A stretch of DNA of 64,000 nt from contig JAUMIR010000005.1 of NCBI GenBank assembly GCA_030847615.1, forward strand, positions 62,027,001 to 62,091,000, in the 5' to 3' direction. A program made the position numbers and the translations under genes. How positions within the stretch are numbered: the first letter of the stretch is position 1; each line of letters opens with the position of its first letter. The notes beneath the pieces were generated by a model that was given only the letters and a program-made list of their open reading frames with translations, had not been told where the DNA came from and did not search any database. This DNA is from Gambelia wislizenii (taxonomy: Eukaryota > Chordata > Lepidosauria > Squamata > Crotaphytidae). Below are positions 12,409 through 23,824 of this stretch, piece by piece.

Positions 12409-12628
12409 CAGTCAGCCCTCTGTATCCACACTTTCTACACCCACAGATTCAACCAATCACAGCCCAAAAATATTCGGGGTGGTGGTGGGAATTACAACAC
12501 AAATCTTGCTGTTTGCCATTTTACATTAGGAACACCATTTTACTATGGCATGGACTTGATCATCTTCAGATTTTGGTATTCATGGGGAGTCCTGGAACCA
12601 AACCCCAGCAGATACTGAGGGCCCATTG
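12409..12628 (+). mobile_element. Tigger-like MITE (220 bp)
   Basis: Left end CAGTCAGCCCTCTGTATCC. The right end is the complement of CAATGGGCCCTCAGTATCTG. TA dinucleotides flank it at 12407-12408 and 12629-12630. The middle holds a GATTCAACCAATCACAGCCC segment typical of pogo/Tigger-derived MITEs. It has no coding capacity. Its right TA is also the left TA of the mariner element at 12631. Confidence 0.8.
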
Positions 12629-12630
12629 TA

Positions 12631-12862
12631 CGAGGTCTGTATATTAAATAATGAGACTGATAACATAACCCATTTTTATGTATACGTATTACAATTCTAA
12701 TGTTTGTCCTCATTATACTCCCCATTCACACTCACACACTGATGCATCTTGTTTTCTACTGGTGGAAGGCATGGAGCAGATAAGTTTCTGTCAGCAGTTT
12801 CAATATATCTGTCATTTTCTTCTTTATTGCATCAGAACGTTTTCCTTTAAGCACCAATTTCA

Positions 12863-12901
<39 letters not shown>

Positions 12902-13877
12902 GTTTATTTATATAGCACCATAAGCTTTACATAGAGCTTTACAAAAAAGAAAAACAACAATCCACAATAAACACAAAACCTGCCTATGGTGCACAATCTA
13001 AAACCACAAACAAAATTATAAAATTAATAAAATATTACTATAACAAGATTAAAACAATACTATAAAAGTGCAAGTTAATACAAATAATATGGACATATAA
13101 TCAAAATGAAAGTTGGAAGGCTTCCCTAAATAGAATAGTCTTTAATTTAGACTTAAAGTAGTCTAGAGAGATGGAAGAAAAAAGTTGCATATGGAGGATG
13201 TTCAATTGTAGTAATGCATTTATCAGCCAAAAACTACTCCACAGAAACTGCTGTGTCAGCAGGCACATTGTCTTGATGAAGAATTAAACCATTTCCCCAC
13301 AGTTCTGGCCTCCCCCCCCCCGACTCTTTCTCTCAGCTTTGTCAAAGCTTCCTTATAATAATGTTGGTTCACTCGTCTGCCTTCTGAAACGTATTCTGCC
13401 AAAATTACACCCTTGATGTCAACCCCCCCCCCCAATGAGCATGGCTTTGAATGTGGACTTGCTTTGACATGTTTTTTTCATTCTTGGTGATGATGGTGTG
13501 TTCCAGTGCATCAACTGTCATTTTGTCTCAGGATCATACTGGAAGATCCAAGTTTCATCACAAGTGATGATTTTTTGAGAAAGGTTTGGGTCTGCCTCAA
13601 GTTGCTTGAGCAACCTGAGCAACAGAATGTCATGTTGCTTGAACAAAAGTTGAGCAACAGAATGTCATGTTGCTCGACTTTTAAATTAGCATTTTTCCGG
13701 CACGCAACAGACAACACAGCTGCTTTAAAAGATGACTGACAATTAACTGAACTTCCGAGAGTGTTGATGTTTGTCATGCAGGTTCATCAAGGTCACCACT
13801 CAAGCATACACGATCAGTTCTCCCTGATTTGTCTGAAAGGTAGAAACACAGTCTTGCAATTAAATAGACAGACCTCA
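12631..13877 (-). mobile_element. Mariner transposon, decayed, with nested L2
   Basis: Ends are CGAGGTCTGTATATTAAATA and the complement of TGAGGTCTGTCTATTTAATT, with TA at 12629-12630 and 13878-13879. On the minus strand the transposase remains show DETWIFQYDPETK (first catalytic Asp, about 13520-13560), GVILAEYVSEGRRVNQHYYKEALTKLRE (about 13335-13425), HQDNVPADTAVSV (about 13245-13285) and TTIEHPPYA (about 13190-13220). These are mariner landmarks. Stops, frameshifts, a 27-bp internal duplication near 13610-13675 and an inserted L2 fragment show it is dead. Confidence 0.88.
12866..13185 (-). mobile_element. L2-type LINE 3' fragment inside the mariner
   Basis: Starts with an ATT microsatellite, then TTTATTTATATAGCACCATA and a CAATCTAAAAC segment typical of L2-type 3' ends. 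On the minus strand the far end encodes a decayed LFREAF-like L2 C-terminus. It breaks the mariner transposase frame and therefore inserted later. Confidence 0.7.
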
Positions 13878-13879
13878 TA

Positions 13880-14947
13880 CTATACATTGGAAGAAAAGTA
13901 GGAAAAATATTTCATGGGTAGCAGGATTGAAGGATGTTTATTACCTCACACATGGGAATGACACAGAGTGTGACGTGTTGTTTTGGTGTTAAAGGGTCTT
14001 GGGTTACTTTCTATTGCACTACTTTTACAATTATAGAATGCTAGATTCTTACCCATCCTAGCCAATTAGATCAGTCAGAGCACATATTGATGTTTGAGTC
14101 GTTAATATGAATAATGCCTCCACTGCCTGTAATAATTCAAACACAATAATGCTGACCTCTCAATGTCAACGACTCCCCAGGATAGGAAAGGCAGAAACGA
14201 AGAGAGGCTAGCCAAACCAGTCATCTTTGCTCTCAGGTCCCCAAGCCACAGCAAGATATTCTCTCGGGTGAACACCACCCCAGCAAGGTAGGTATACTAA
14301 AAATATGCCTTTTTGCCCACCTCAGTCTGAATCAAGGGAACTCCTGGATTTTGCAGGACGTGCTTTAGAAACAAGTGACAAGGGGCAACTGTACTTATTG
14401 TTACACTGAGCCTTAAGGCAGAAATTGATATGCTGTAGCAATGGGCCCAGAGGCCAGCAAATAATATAATGGATTCCGTTCCAAGGCTTGACAGAATAAT
14501 CAACACACACCACCTTTCTAAGAATTTATTTTATTTACAGTACAATGAGAAAGGGAACAGTTTGAAAATGGCAAAAGTTCTACCTACCCTGTTTCTATGC
14601 TAAAATATGGATCTCAAACAAAATAGATCCAAGGCAATTTACAAAACACAAGGAAGATAGTAGGAGACACATCTGAGACAAAGGCAGTCTTCAAGACCCC
14701 ATCTTTTATATTCAAAAGTAACCCAGGGTAGATTTAAGCCTGAATAGCTTTGCAGTTACCAGGCCTCTTCTCTGGCTTTGAGAGTCTAAGCAAGCAAGAT
14801 CTACAGGGAGAAAACAGTGCTTACTGTATGTGAGTTCCTTGTTCACATGAAATAGTCACATCTCTCAGAGTTTTTAGCGTTCACAATAAACAGGATTTAA
14901 CATCACTTGCAACTTGGGTTCATTTTCATGATCTCTGTGACATACAT
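13880..14947. other. No gene seen
   Basis: Unique DNA with short overlapping frames only. Confidence 0.5.
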
Positions 14948-15030
14948 AGAATCATAGAATTATAGAGTTGGAAGAGACCACAAGGGCCATCCAGTCCAAC
15001 CCCCTGCCACGCAGGAAATCACGATGCTCG
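14948..15030 (-). mobile_element. CR1 3' terminus
   Basis: AGAATCATAGAATTATAGAG, TTGGAAGAGACC and CATCCAGTCCAACCCCCTGC are the inverted CR1 3' end; about 80 bp are retained. Confidence 0.88.
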
Positions 15031-15235
15031 GGGGTCGCATATGGACATGTGTGGGCCTGATAAGCAGGGCTCCTGCCAAAATGCTCAGCTTAGTTCCAAA
15101 AGTTTTTGATTGACTGCATAGGCATGGAATAACCCATGTTTGAGTAAAAAGATACCCACTTGAAAAACCCATTATAGGTTACCAACATGTTCTTTCTTCA
15201 CACTCTCTAAATCCTATTGTTAGTCTCACCTAGAG

Positions 15236-15629
15236 CAGTGGTTCTTAACCTCTGGTCTGGAGACCCCCAGGGCTCCGTGTTGTCCTCACAGGGGGTCTAT
15301 AAAGGCTTGGCAGTTTCTTGGCCCACCTCCTCCCTCCAGTGTAGCAGCCATGTGACAGGAGCCAAGGCAAAGACTGGCTGGCTTGGCCTGTGCATTACCT
15401 TTCAATCTGCTCCAGCCACAAACTTGCCACAAGAAGCAGAAGAAAAGTCTTCCCTCCCCCTCCAGTGCCTCTGATGGAAGGTTTAATGGATGGTGTATTA
15501 TTATTATCATCATCATTATTATTAGCTGTTGTTGTTGTTGTTTTAAATCTTGAGTTAAGTCTTGTGTGTCCACAACAACAAAAGATATTTAAAGGGGGTC
15601 CCTGGTAAAGAAAATGTTAAGAGCCGCTA
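15236..15629 (-). mobile_element. hAT MITE (394 bp), family A
   Basis: Ends CAGTGGTTCTTAACC and the complement TAGCGGCTCTTAAC, with a perfect 8-bp duplication ACCTAGAG at 15228-15235 and 15630-15637. Interior shares GACCCCC, GCAGCCATGTGACAGGAGCC and CAAGGCAAAG segments, in opposite orientation, with the copy at 17775-18135. It includes an ATT/TTG-rich simple-repeat patch near 15497-15545. Confidence 0.88.
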
Positions 15630-15637
15630 ACCTAGAG

Positions 15638-17766
15638 TATACTCATTGACTCAATGGGATTTATCTGCATGTTGATTCATCATTCAACAGTGGCTTCAAT
15701 GTCTCTATAAACCAGTAAGATTCAGGCAAGAAGTCTCTCCTGTAACTCGGATACAATTTCCAAAAGAGCAAAGTATATCAGAACACATTGTGCTCCCACT
15801 TTGCTCACTCAGCTTTTGCAGTAGACTCACAATTGGAACAGAGACCAAAAAGACCCATTAAAGTTTGCCCTGGGCAAATGTTTATGCTGAACCAGACAAT
15901 AACTATTAGCAGTCTTAATGCTGTTTCCAAGTAAATATGAGCTCCAGTTCATAAATACACACCTCTATGACGGGAACACAGGGTAGCTATCATAAATGGC
16001 CTGCAACTCATATGAAGCAACTCACTATGGGGTTCAAGTGAGTTTCACAAAAATGGTGGGGTGACAAAAATAACTGTGGAAAGCATAGTACAGCTCAACT
16101 TAATTTTACCAGTGCCAGTTTGGGAGATTCCTAGGGATTCTACCCTGTTTATTACCTTGTTGGCCCCAAGGATGTGGAGAAAAACCTTGAATAAATACAA
16201 CTGTCCACTTGCATTGCTAATTCTTTTCCGTCTTGGTTTGTAAAGCCAATACAGCCAGGCTTGCACTCTTGGGACTGTGAAGTAATGAATAAAAATAAAG
16301 CAGTTATTAGGAAAACACTGTATGTCTCTTCAGTACTCTCCCCTCCAAAAAGAACCTAACATAGATATTATCGCTTCTGGACATTTTGACTGCTTAGGGA
16401 AGTGGGGAACATGGAACAGTACACATGGGGTTGTGTACATAACAGATTTTTCTTATTATAGTCATGGCTATGGGGGACTTCTGTATGGTGATTTTTTAAT
16501 AAAAAGAAATGGTTAACATCTGGGTCATGATTACTTCCCTTCCTTTTAATATCTAACTTATTTCTAAAGTCTAACTTTAGGACTGATTTTGGAAATTCAA
16601 GAGAATTGTGTTTAAAATTACCAGTTTCAGCTAAGGAATTGGGCTTATCTTTATCTCACCTTCATTTTCTTTGGCAAGGGAGAAGTTTTCTATGTTGGAA
16701 TTTACAGAGAAACGGTAAGTAACATTGTGGCACCAGTAGTTGTATGTACACATAGAAATGTCTAAGGCATGCATATTGCCTTAGTAAATTGCAGTAAAGC
16801 TGCTTTCTTTGATGTGATGTCCTCGTATGTCCTTCATCACCCTAGCCAGCATGAGCAAAATTCAGGTATGATGGGACTTATAGTCTAAAGCATCTGGAAA
16901 GGACCTGACTAGGAAAGTTTATGTTAATGAGAGCACCAAATATGAAACTAGGATAACACTTTTTCGTGTTCTTTTTTTTTAAAAAAGAATACATTACATA
17001 ATGTCTTTATTTTGTCTTTCTGAGATTAGCCCTTTTTATGCTTTACTTTTCACTATGAAGAGCTTTGGGCCATTTCAGGCCAGTGGAAATGTATTCTTAG
17101 GTAGACCCTGAGCAGCAACAAAAAAAGATTTGCTTTTCATTTATTAAGCTAGTTAGGTTACCATCTGGTATTCTAATCCAGCTAATAATCAGGCATGTAT
17201 GAACTTTTGTGATCTACAGTCTACTTTAAATTGCACTGGTGATCTGGGTGGTTGAAAACCTAGTGCTAAAACTGAGTTACAGTCAGAGGTTAACTGCATA
17301 TTATCTTAATTTGTGGCTTGCTGATTTACAGTGTAGTATTCATATAGCCATATTTTCCATCTGATTTTCAGCTCCAGTGTGATGATTCTTGAGGCTCAGG
17401 CATCATATATCACTGCGCTAGAAAAACACCCTCACCAGCTGTATAAAACTTGGGAATTTAGATGTCTGGATATTAGTTGCTTGAACAGATAGCTAGATCA
17501 GCCAATTACTATCCACTGGTTTGGCTTTAAACTTTTGTATGTACTTAGGGCCCCTCTGTTACTTTGATCTTAACCTCTTCTTCCTACAAGATCAAGCCAA
17601 AGGCATCAATATATGCTCCACTCTTGCACAACAGGTAAGCACACAATCCTACTCTCATAGCTTCTCAGCTGCTTGATAGGCTACAGTGTTTGATTTTCCT
17701 CAGCCCCAGAACCCCTTATAGCCACTAGATTGGTGTCAACATGCTCAAGAGTTGAAGATGAACATA
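15638..17766. other. No gene seen
   Basis: Unique AT-rich DNA lying between two oppositely oriented hAT MITEs of one family; it holds the repeat fragment at 16815. Confidence 0.5.
16815..16908. repeat. Fragment of a DNA-transposon-like repeat
   Basis: CACCCTAGCCAGCATGAGCA and TATGATGGGACTTATAGTCT resemble inverted halves of a common short repeat. Related fragments lie near 25336-25400 and 40125-40180. Diverged; no duplication found. Confidence 0.35.
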
Positions 17767-17774
17767 CCCTAAAC

Positions 17775-18135
17775 CAGTGGATCTTAACCTTTTTATTACC
17801 AGGGACACCCTTTAAAATATCTTTTGTTGCTATGCCCCCCCAAGACTTAAGATTTTAAACAACAACAAAAGAACACTGAACCATTAACAATCACACCATC
17901 TCAGAAGGGCTTCTCCTGCTTCTTCTGGCTAGTTTGATGCTGGAGAGTATTGAACAGCAACATGGAGGCCTAGCCACCCTGCCTGCCTGCCTGCCTTTGC
18001 CTTTGCTCCTGTCATATGGCTGCTCTGCTATGGGAAGTGGGCTGAGTAGCCTTTAAGCCATCAAGCCTTCATAGACCCCCTATGAAGATATTGCAGCCCC
18101 CTGAGGGTCCACGGACCACAGGTTAAGAACCACTG
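17775..18135 (+). mobile_element. hAT MITE (361 bp), family A
   Basis: Ends CAGTGGATCTTAACC and the complement CAGTGGTTCTTAACC, flanked by a perfect 8-bp duplication CCCTAAAC at 17767-17774 and 18136-18143. Interior contains TTTGCTCCTGTCATATGGCT, the reverse complement of the matching block in the 15236 copy, and a short TGCC run near 17981. Non-coding. Confidence 0.9.
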
Positions 18136-18618
18136 CCCTAAACTCATGGCAAGTTAACAGATGTTTCTCAGGACCTCCAAACAATCACGGACACTCTATA
18201 GCATGCCATCCCATAGGGGACTTGTTTTCACATAGTAGGCCAGGTCTATTGCTCTAATCCCATGAGGGCCAAATGACATCAGGGGGAGTAGCTCTACCCC
18301 AGTGTCACAATGTGACCACATCTACTGATTTCACAGGCTCCCCAGTTGCCATATCAGTGGGCACGAAATCTGGGGACCTCTCTTTTTTTCCCGCCTTTCT
18401 ACTCCTGCTGCAGCTGAGGGAAGATGAACAGGAAATAAAGCTGCACACAGATCTAAACCTTTTCTGATTCATGACAGATGTTGAGAAGAATGAAAGTTTT
18501 TCATCCCATAGTTTAGGGGTACTCATGTATTCTTCCTGACCTTACAATGATGGAAAACTGCACAGCTTTTCTACAAAAGCTGGCACAACTAGCCCAGAAA
18601 ACTGTGTAGTTTTCTGGA

Positions 18619-18830
18619 AATTGCACAACATTCAAACTCATATAGGCTGCAGCTTCAATCAGCCCAAGTTTCTTTTACCACCATGTAACTTTTGAGCTCA
18701 CAACTGGCAAAGTCTGCAGCTTCAGTCCACCCAAGTTTCTTTCCTACCATGTAATATTTAAACTGTACAACATTCAAAGGAGCAAAGGCTGCACCCATGA
18801 TGCTGAACTTTTCACCATATTATTTGTATA
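18619..18830 (+). repeat. Degenerate minisatellite, about 70-bp period
   Basis: Units share GCACAACATTCAAA, GGCTGCAGCTTCARTC, CCCAAGTTTCTTT and ACCATGTAAYWTTT. Two fairly complete units (from 18625 and about 18702) and a partial third (from about 18765) are recognisable. Confidence 0.5.
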
Positions 18831-18974
18831 GGAATAGCATGCAATTTAGTTTCACATTTTGCACACTTTTCCCAAGTACATAGCAGACAACAACATAAGC
18901 TGATGGGGTGTTCCCCTCTGCTCAGAAAGCTGTGCAGTTTTCTGTACATAGTGAAAAGACTATGAGCAAAGGTG

Positions 18975-19006
18975 TTTGTTTGTTTGTTTGTTTGTTTGTT
19001 TGTTTA
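18975..19006 (+). repeat. GTTT microsatellite
   Basis: About eight GTTT units. Confidence 0.9.
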
Positions 19007-20214
19007 CTGCAAGGCTGCCCAGTTTCCCAAACCCCTGCACAGTTTAAAAAATTATGCAGTTTATGTTGTGATGGGAACCAAAACAAGTTCCCACAAGTTT
19101 CTGGGGCTTTTTTTTTTTTACTGCAGAAGTTTCTTGAGGAGTCGGGAACTCTAGATTGGATCTCATTCGGAAATTTATGAATTCATGTTCCATCCTGAAT
19201 CTGGGCAGAAGCCACAGGAGTGTTTCTTCAGCCTTTGTCCAGGCTGCATTTTCTCCTCATCAGGGAGAACCCAGGGCTGGTACAGGTTTGTTCCTGCATC
19301 TGGTACTTGGGAGCTCAGAAGCTTCTCTGCCCTAAGGCAATTTCACCTTGCTTCCACCTACCAGATTCAACTCCTCACAGTCACTAGCCTGCCCAGGCTA
19401 TAGATCCTGTCTTTCCAGCCTCTTGCAAGCCTTATCTGAGCTGCTGGGCAGCCTCACCTCAATCTCAGTTTCAAACTTATGTGCTCTTTCAATCTTTCCA
19501 AGGATTCAGTCCTGACCATCATGGCCTGTCAAAATAGTTTAAACCCCCTCACCTTGATCCTCCAATCAGGATGATCCAGGAAAAGCTAGGGAGCCTCTCC
19601 ACATTTTTGTTTTTTTCCCCCTTGATGGGCCTTCTTAGATACTGTCTATGACTCTCTTCCTTTACTTCCCCATAGAATTATCTGGCTCCAACCCTTTCCA
19701 TGAGACAAACCTAAGCTTGTTTGGTTTTTGTTTTGTTTTGTTTTTGCTAAGAACTGGGGCATGTGTATATTGCATACATCTCTTCCTATCTCCATCTAGC
19801 ACTTTCCCTCTGCTGAATACCAGTTAGACTGCAGGGGAAAGGGACAGCAATTGAGGTAATAAACTCTGTTCCTGCCAATCACACAAGCAATCATCACTGC
19901 CTACCACTGGGCTCTGCTTGCTTCATCTACACAATCATAGGACAGACATGATTCCAAAGGCCCAGCCATGTACTTGAAGACACCACATTCGTGGCAGTCT
20001 CCTTCTTGTTTCTGCAAGACACACTCAGCCAACTGCCCAGTTTTCTCAGACACTGCTTCCCAGGCCTATGATCCTCAGTCACGGTGAACCCATTTTCTTC
20101 ACACTCTGCCTTTGCTGTTGGTGGCCCTGCTTCCACAATCCCATCACCTTGGAGATACAGAAATCATCTTCTGTTCTCACTCCTTCTGTCTCATGATTAA
20201 GAGAAGAACAAGGG

Positions 20215-20820
20215 CCAATATATATTTATCTATTATTTATTAAAATACTTCTATTTGGCCCTTTATCGTGGGATCTCAGAGTTGTGTACAATATAAATGA
20301 TCTGAAGCATTTCTATTTCAAAAACATAATTTAATAAAATCACATTAAACATAGCAACACTTAGAACTACTTTAATAGCTACAACAATTTAAAAGCATGT
20401 ACATATATACTTTGAAATAAATTAGTTCCTGGCAGCTTTAATAAAAAAGCCATGTTTTGGCTTGGCACCAGAACAAAACTAATGTTGATGCCATTTGGAC
20501 CTCCAAGAGGAGAACATTTCACAGTTGGGGTGCCACCACCTGAGAAGGCCCTCTCCCACATCCTCCTCCTTTGTATTGGGGGACACAGAAGAGAGGCTCT
20601 CCTTCAGACCTCTATTCTTTGTCAAGTTTATATAGGAGGAGGTGCTCTTCAAGTATCAAGGTCCCAAGCCATTTGGAGCTTCAAATATCATCACCAGCAT
20701 AATGAATTCAGACCAGAAATGAATTGGTAGTCAGTGCAGCTCCTCTAAGACCATTATTATATGTTGTCTATATGGTACTCTGGTTAGCAGTCTTGTTGCT
20801 GCATTTGGTACTAGCTGTAG
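20215..20820 (-). mobile_element. L2-type LINE, 3' part, older
   Basis: On the minus strand GAGGGCCTTCTCAGGTGGTG is a frameshifted version of the RAFSVVAP codons in the copy at 21356. The 3' UTR reaches AGTATTTTAATAAATAATAG near 20232. More diverged than the 21356 copy. Confidence 0.7.
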
Positions 20821-20827
20821 TGTCTAA

Positions 20828-21305
20828 GGGCTTATCTATATGGGCTATTTACCCTGGCTTACCCCTCCCCCCATCTTGGAGCCCTGCAGTTCAAACTATG
20901 CAGCCCATTAACTCCATTAAGCTGTTTTATTAAAATACCTGGGAAAACCCACTTCATGTTGGAAAACCCAGATCAGGGCCATGTGTGAACAGTGGCCCGT
21001 ACTTGCATACTGGCCCGTATCTGCAGCCGCTGCCACCACCACTGCTGGTGTCTCTCTGAAGCCAGGAAGGAGACCCTCAACATGTGATTAAGGCTAGTCA
21101 TATGCAAGAAGCCTTGATCACATACTGAGGACTTCCTTCCTGACTTCAGAGAGATACCGGCAGTGGTGGTGGCTGCAGATATGGGATGGCGTGCAGGTAT
21201 GGACTCCTGCCCATTTTATGTAGGTAACAGGGGGGAACAGGCCTCCTTCAGGGCCAGAATATGCCAGCAGGGAGCTGGCAAATTCTGGTTGGTCTAGTCA
21301 AGCCC
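20828..21305. mobile_element. Fold-back DNA element (478 bp), Harbinger-like
   Basis: Ends GGGCTTATCTATA and the complement GGGCTTGACTAGA, with TAA before (20825-20827) and CAA after (21306-21308). The core is a strong hairpin: arm 21019-21095 pairs with 21110-21180, including CTGCAGCC, CCACCACTGC and CTCTCTGAAG blocks. A 3-bp TWA-type flank and long arms suggest a Harbinger-like MITE. Confidence 0.6.
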
Positions 21306-21351
21306 CAAGTCATCTTCCCTATTGGTTATCATGCTCAGATGTCATGCTGGT

Positions 21352-21353
21352 TC

Positions 21354-21390
<37 letters not shown>

Positions 21391-21391
21391 T
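21352..21391 (+). repeat. TAA microsatellite (L2 tail)
   Basis: About 12 AAT units at the 3' terminus of the L2 copy at 21356. Confidence 0.9.
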
Positions 21392-21950
21392 TATATACTG
21401 CTCTTTGGTAACCCAATCAGGGCGGTTAACAACATTAAAACACCATACAAAGTAAAACAATATACTCCCTTCCCCCCTTAAAAATTATTAAATCAAATTA
21501 CAAATTAAAACAACAATTAAAACACTTAATAAAACACATACATACATTTAACAATAACAGTAGATACCCAGAGATATTCAGTTCCATTAACAAAGGAGGC
21601 TATAGGGACTCTCCCAAAGGAGGGGGGGGGGTTCCCAAGGCCAGGATAATCTATTCTGGAAAGGCCTACTGGAAGATATCCATCTTGACAGCCTTTTTGA
21701 AGCTGTCCAAAGATGTCAATTGATGGATCTCATCCGGCAGGCCGTTCCATAGTCTGGGGGCGACAACAGAAAAAGCCCTCTGGGAGGTAGCCAAAAGCCT
21801 CGACTTTTGAGACTGCAGCAAATTCCTCCCAGAGGACTGGAGTGCGTGGGGAGGATTATATGGGAGGAGGCAGTCCCTGAGATAGCTTGGACCCAAGCCA
21901 TTTAGCATCATTACATTCCCTCCTTTCAAGGGTGACTATAAGAGGCTTCA
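21356..21950 (-). mobile_element. L2-type LINE, 3' end
   Basis: On the minus strand an 87-codon frame (21929-21666) encodes RAFSVVAPRLWNGLPDEI and LDSFKKAVKMDIFQ, the conserved C-terminus of L2-type ORF2. The 3' UTR and a TAA-rich tail extend to about 21356, with a CCGCCCTGATTGGGTTACC-like segment near the end. Confidence 0.85.
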
Positions 21951-22211
21951 TATTTCAAACCATGGGAAGGTTTGAGAAAAGCAGTGCTCTGTTGCTGTAG
22001 AAGTGGAAAACATGGGCTAGGCTCTGAGTACAGATGAAAGATAATGGAGACTGACACTAACAAAATTGTATTGATTTTGTTTTAAATGTCAGAAGTCTCT
22101 CCTTCTTCACTACTAGGTAGAAACTTTCTGATATAAAGTATTACTGGGCAAGGCCGTATGCTCATATTTGCATATATACTGTGTATTTGCAAGTACTGTA
22201 ATAATATAAGA

Positions 22212-22555
22212 CAAAGATGGGCCATTGTGGTGGGGGCAAGGTCCAATTTTTACTCCCCACCCCAATTATCCTGTGGTGAGAAGTAACTTGCACTATACAC
22301 TTACAGATTATTTTCAGCAGGTTGTCAGTGGAGTTTTTGGATTTCTAGTTAATTCTTAAGCTTCATATGGGGCCTGGGGATACTTTGTCCCACAACACCT
22401 CTCTAGGCAGCGTTTAGGCGGCATTATATGGGCAGTTTTTTCACTTTCACCAAATTTGGTGGTTTGGGGAGACCACACAAATCAAATGGACTTTGAGGCC
22501 ACATTAATGGTTGGGGATGGCATGCGGCCCACGGGGTGCATTTTTCCCACCCATG
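22212..22555. mobile_element. hAT-like MITE (344 bp)
   Basis: The right end, read as complement, is CATGGGTGGGAAAAATGCAC followed by CCCGTGGGCCGCATG, a common hAT terminal pattern. The left end CAAAGATGGGCCATTG is a weaker match. Flanks ATATAAGA and AAATAATA agree at 6 of 8 positions, so the duplication has decayed. Confidence 0.55.
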
Positions 22556-23340
22556 AAATAATAAAAATTTTGAAAGGTTTTGACATTTTTGAGGCTGAAA
22601 GGACTGAAGGAATTGATCTATGAAAAGCTAGAATATGTTGCAGCTCTGGTTAAGGCTAAAAGTCTAAAAGAGATGGACTAGATAGGCTGGCCAATGTTCT
22701 GTTCTCCTGAGAGACCCCCCCGCCCCAAAAAAGCTCAAAGCACTAAGGTTTGTAAAGGACAACAACTAGGAAAGTTTTCTTTTAAAAGGGGGACATGGTG
22801 GACTTTTTTTTGTTACAGAAGAAGGTACAAGTGAAGCTTAAGAGTTACTGTTGTTGGAGAAGCAGGAAAGAGGAGATTCTGGTAAGATGTCAGTACTAGA
22901 TAGATATGTATCTATATGAGGAAAAGCTGCTTGTTCTGACTGTTTGAAGACCATGTTCTAGACTAGTCATTATCAATCAATTTATATGAAGGAAAGAGTG
23001 TGTGCCACCATAATTGAAGATTGTGAAACCTAGATACCAAACCCTGGCACAGGTTCTATGGGGACGTTTGGGGTGTGCACCTCAGGATTAGTTGGTTGCA
23101 TTTTTAAAAAAACACAGCTTAATTAATTTTAGTTCATTTAAGTCTACCTGTATCCTTTTTCACTCACTAGGTGGCATACTCCCTAATTATTAGTATGGAA
23201 GCTGTGGGCAGGTCTGGCATATTCGGTTCTCCAGGGTGCCTCTAGAAAGTTTCACATGGGCCAGAGGCATGGCATGCCAAACAATATGCCACAGCTGCTT
23301 CCCACTATGAGGCTTCCAAAATCCTTCTAAACTATAAAGG

Positions 23341-23784
23341 CTCCCACTACCAAAATACTGGGAAGAGAAATAGAGAATCAAGCAAGATATTCTGATTTGA
23401 CATTTATTGATGTATTACATACAACAGAACCATGTCAAACAAAGCATATATAAAACTGTATAAGATAGTTGGGTGTAAAATTAACAAATTTAAATTTTGT
23501 TAAATTTAAACTTTGAAATTTTTATAGGTATAAGTACAACTGAAGAAATTATCATGATGTCGTTGAAACAAAGTTGAAAGTTTAAAACTGTAACACAATC
23601 CTTATAAGATGGTATTACATGGGAAGTCATGTAGAATAGAAGTTAATTAGAGTAAGCTGTATCTTGATTGAATAATTTTACTTAATTTATCTTCTATTTT
23701 GTTTCTTTACTTTATTTCATTGTTTAAATATATGTCTTATTTGTAAATACTTATTTGCTCTAAATAAATACTAAAAATAAAAAT
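23341..23784 (+). mobile_element. L1-like 5'-truncated insertion
   Basis: 444 bp of AT-rich sequence ending CTAAAAATAAAAAT, bounded by a perfect 12-bp duplication AAACTATAAAGG (23329-23340 and 23785-23796). A GA microsatellite follows the right duplication. No coding motifs are seen, so the L1 label rests on the A-rich tail and duplication length. Confidence 0.65.
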
Positions 23785-23793
23785 AAACTATAA

Positions 23794-23795
<2 letters not shown>

Positions 23796-23823
<28 letters not shown>
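23796..23823 (+). repeat. GA microsatellite
   Basis: About 14 GA units just right of the L1-like insertion's target duplication. Confidence 0.9.

Positions 23824-23824
<1 letters not shown>

Larger units (their letters stand above)
18144..20214. other. No gene seen
   Basis: Holds the degenerate minisatellite and GTTT run. The 19180-20150 part is somewhat GC-richer and free of recognisable repeats; frames there (72 and 69 codons) are not identifiable. Confidence 0.45.
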
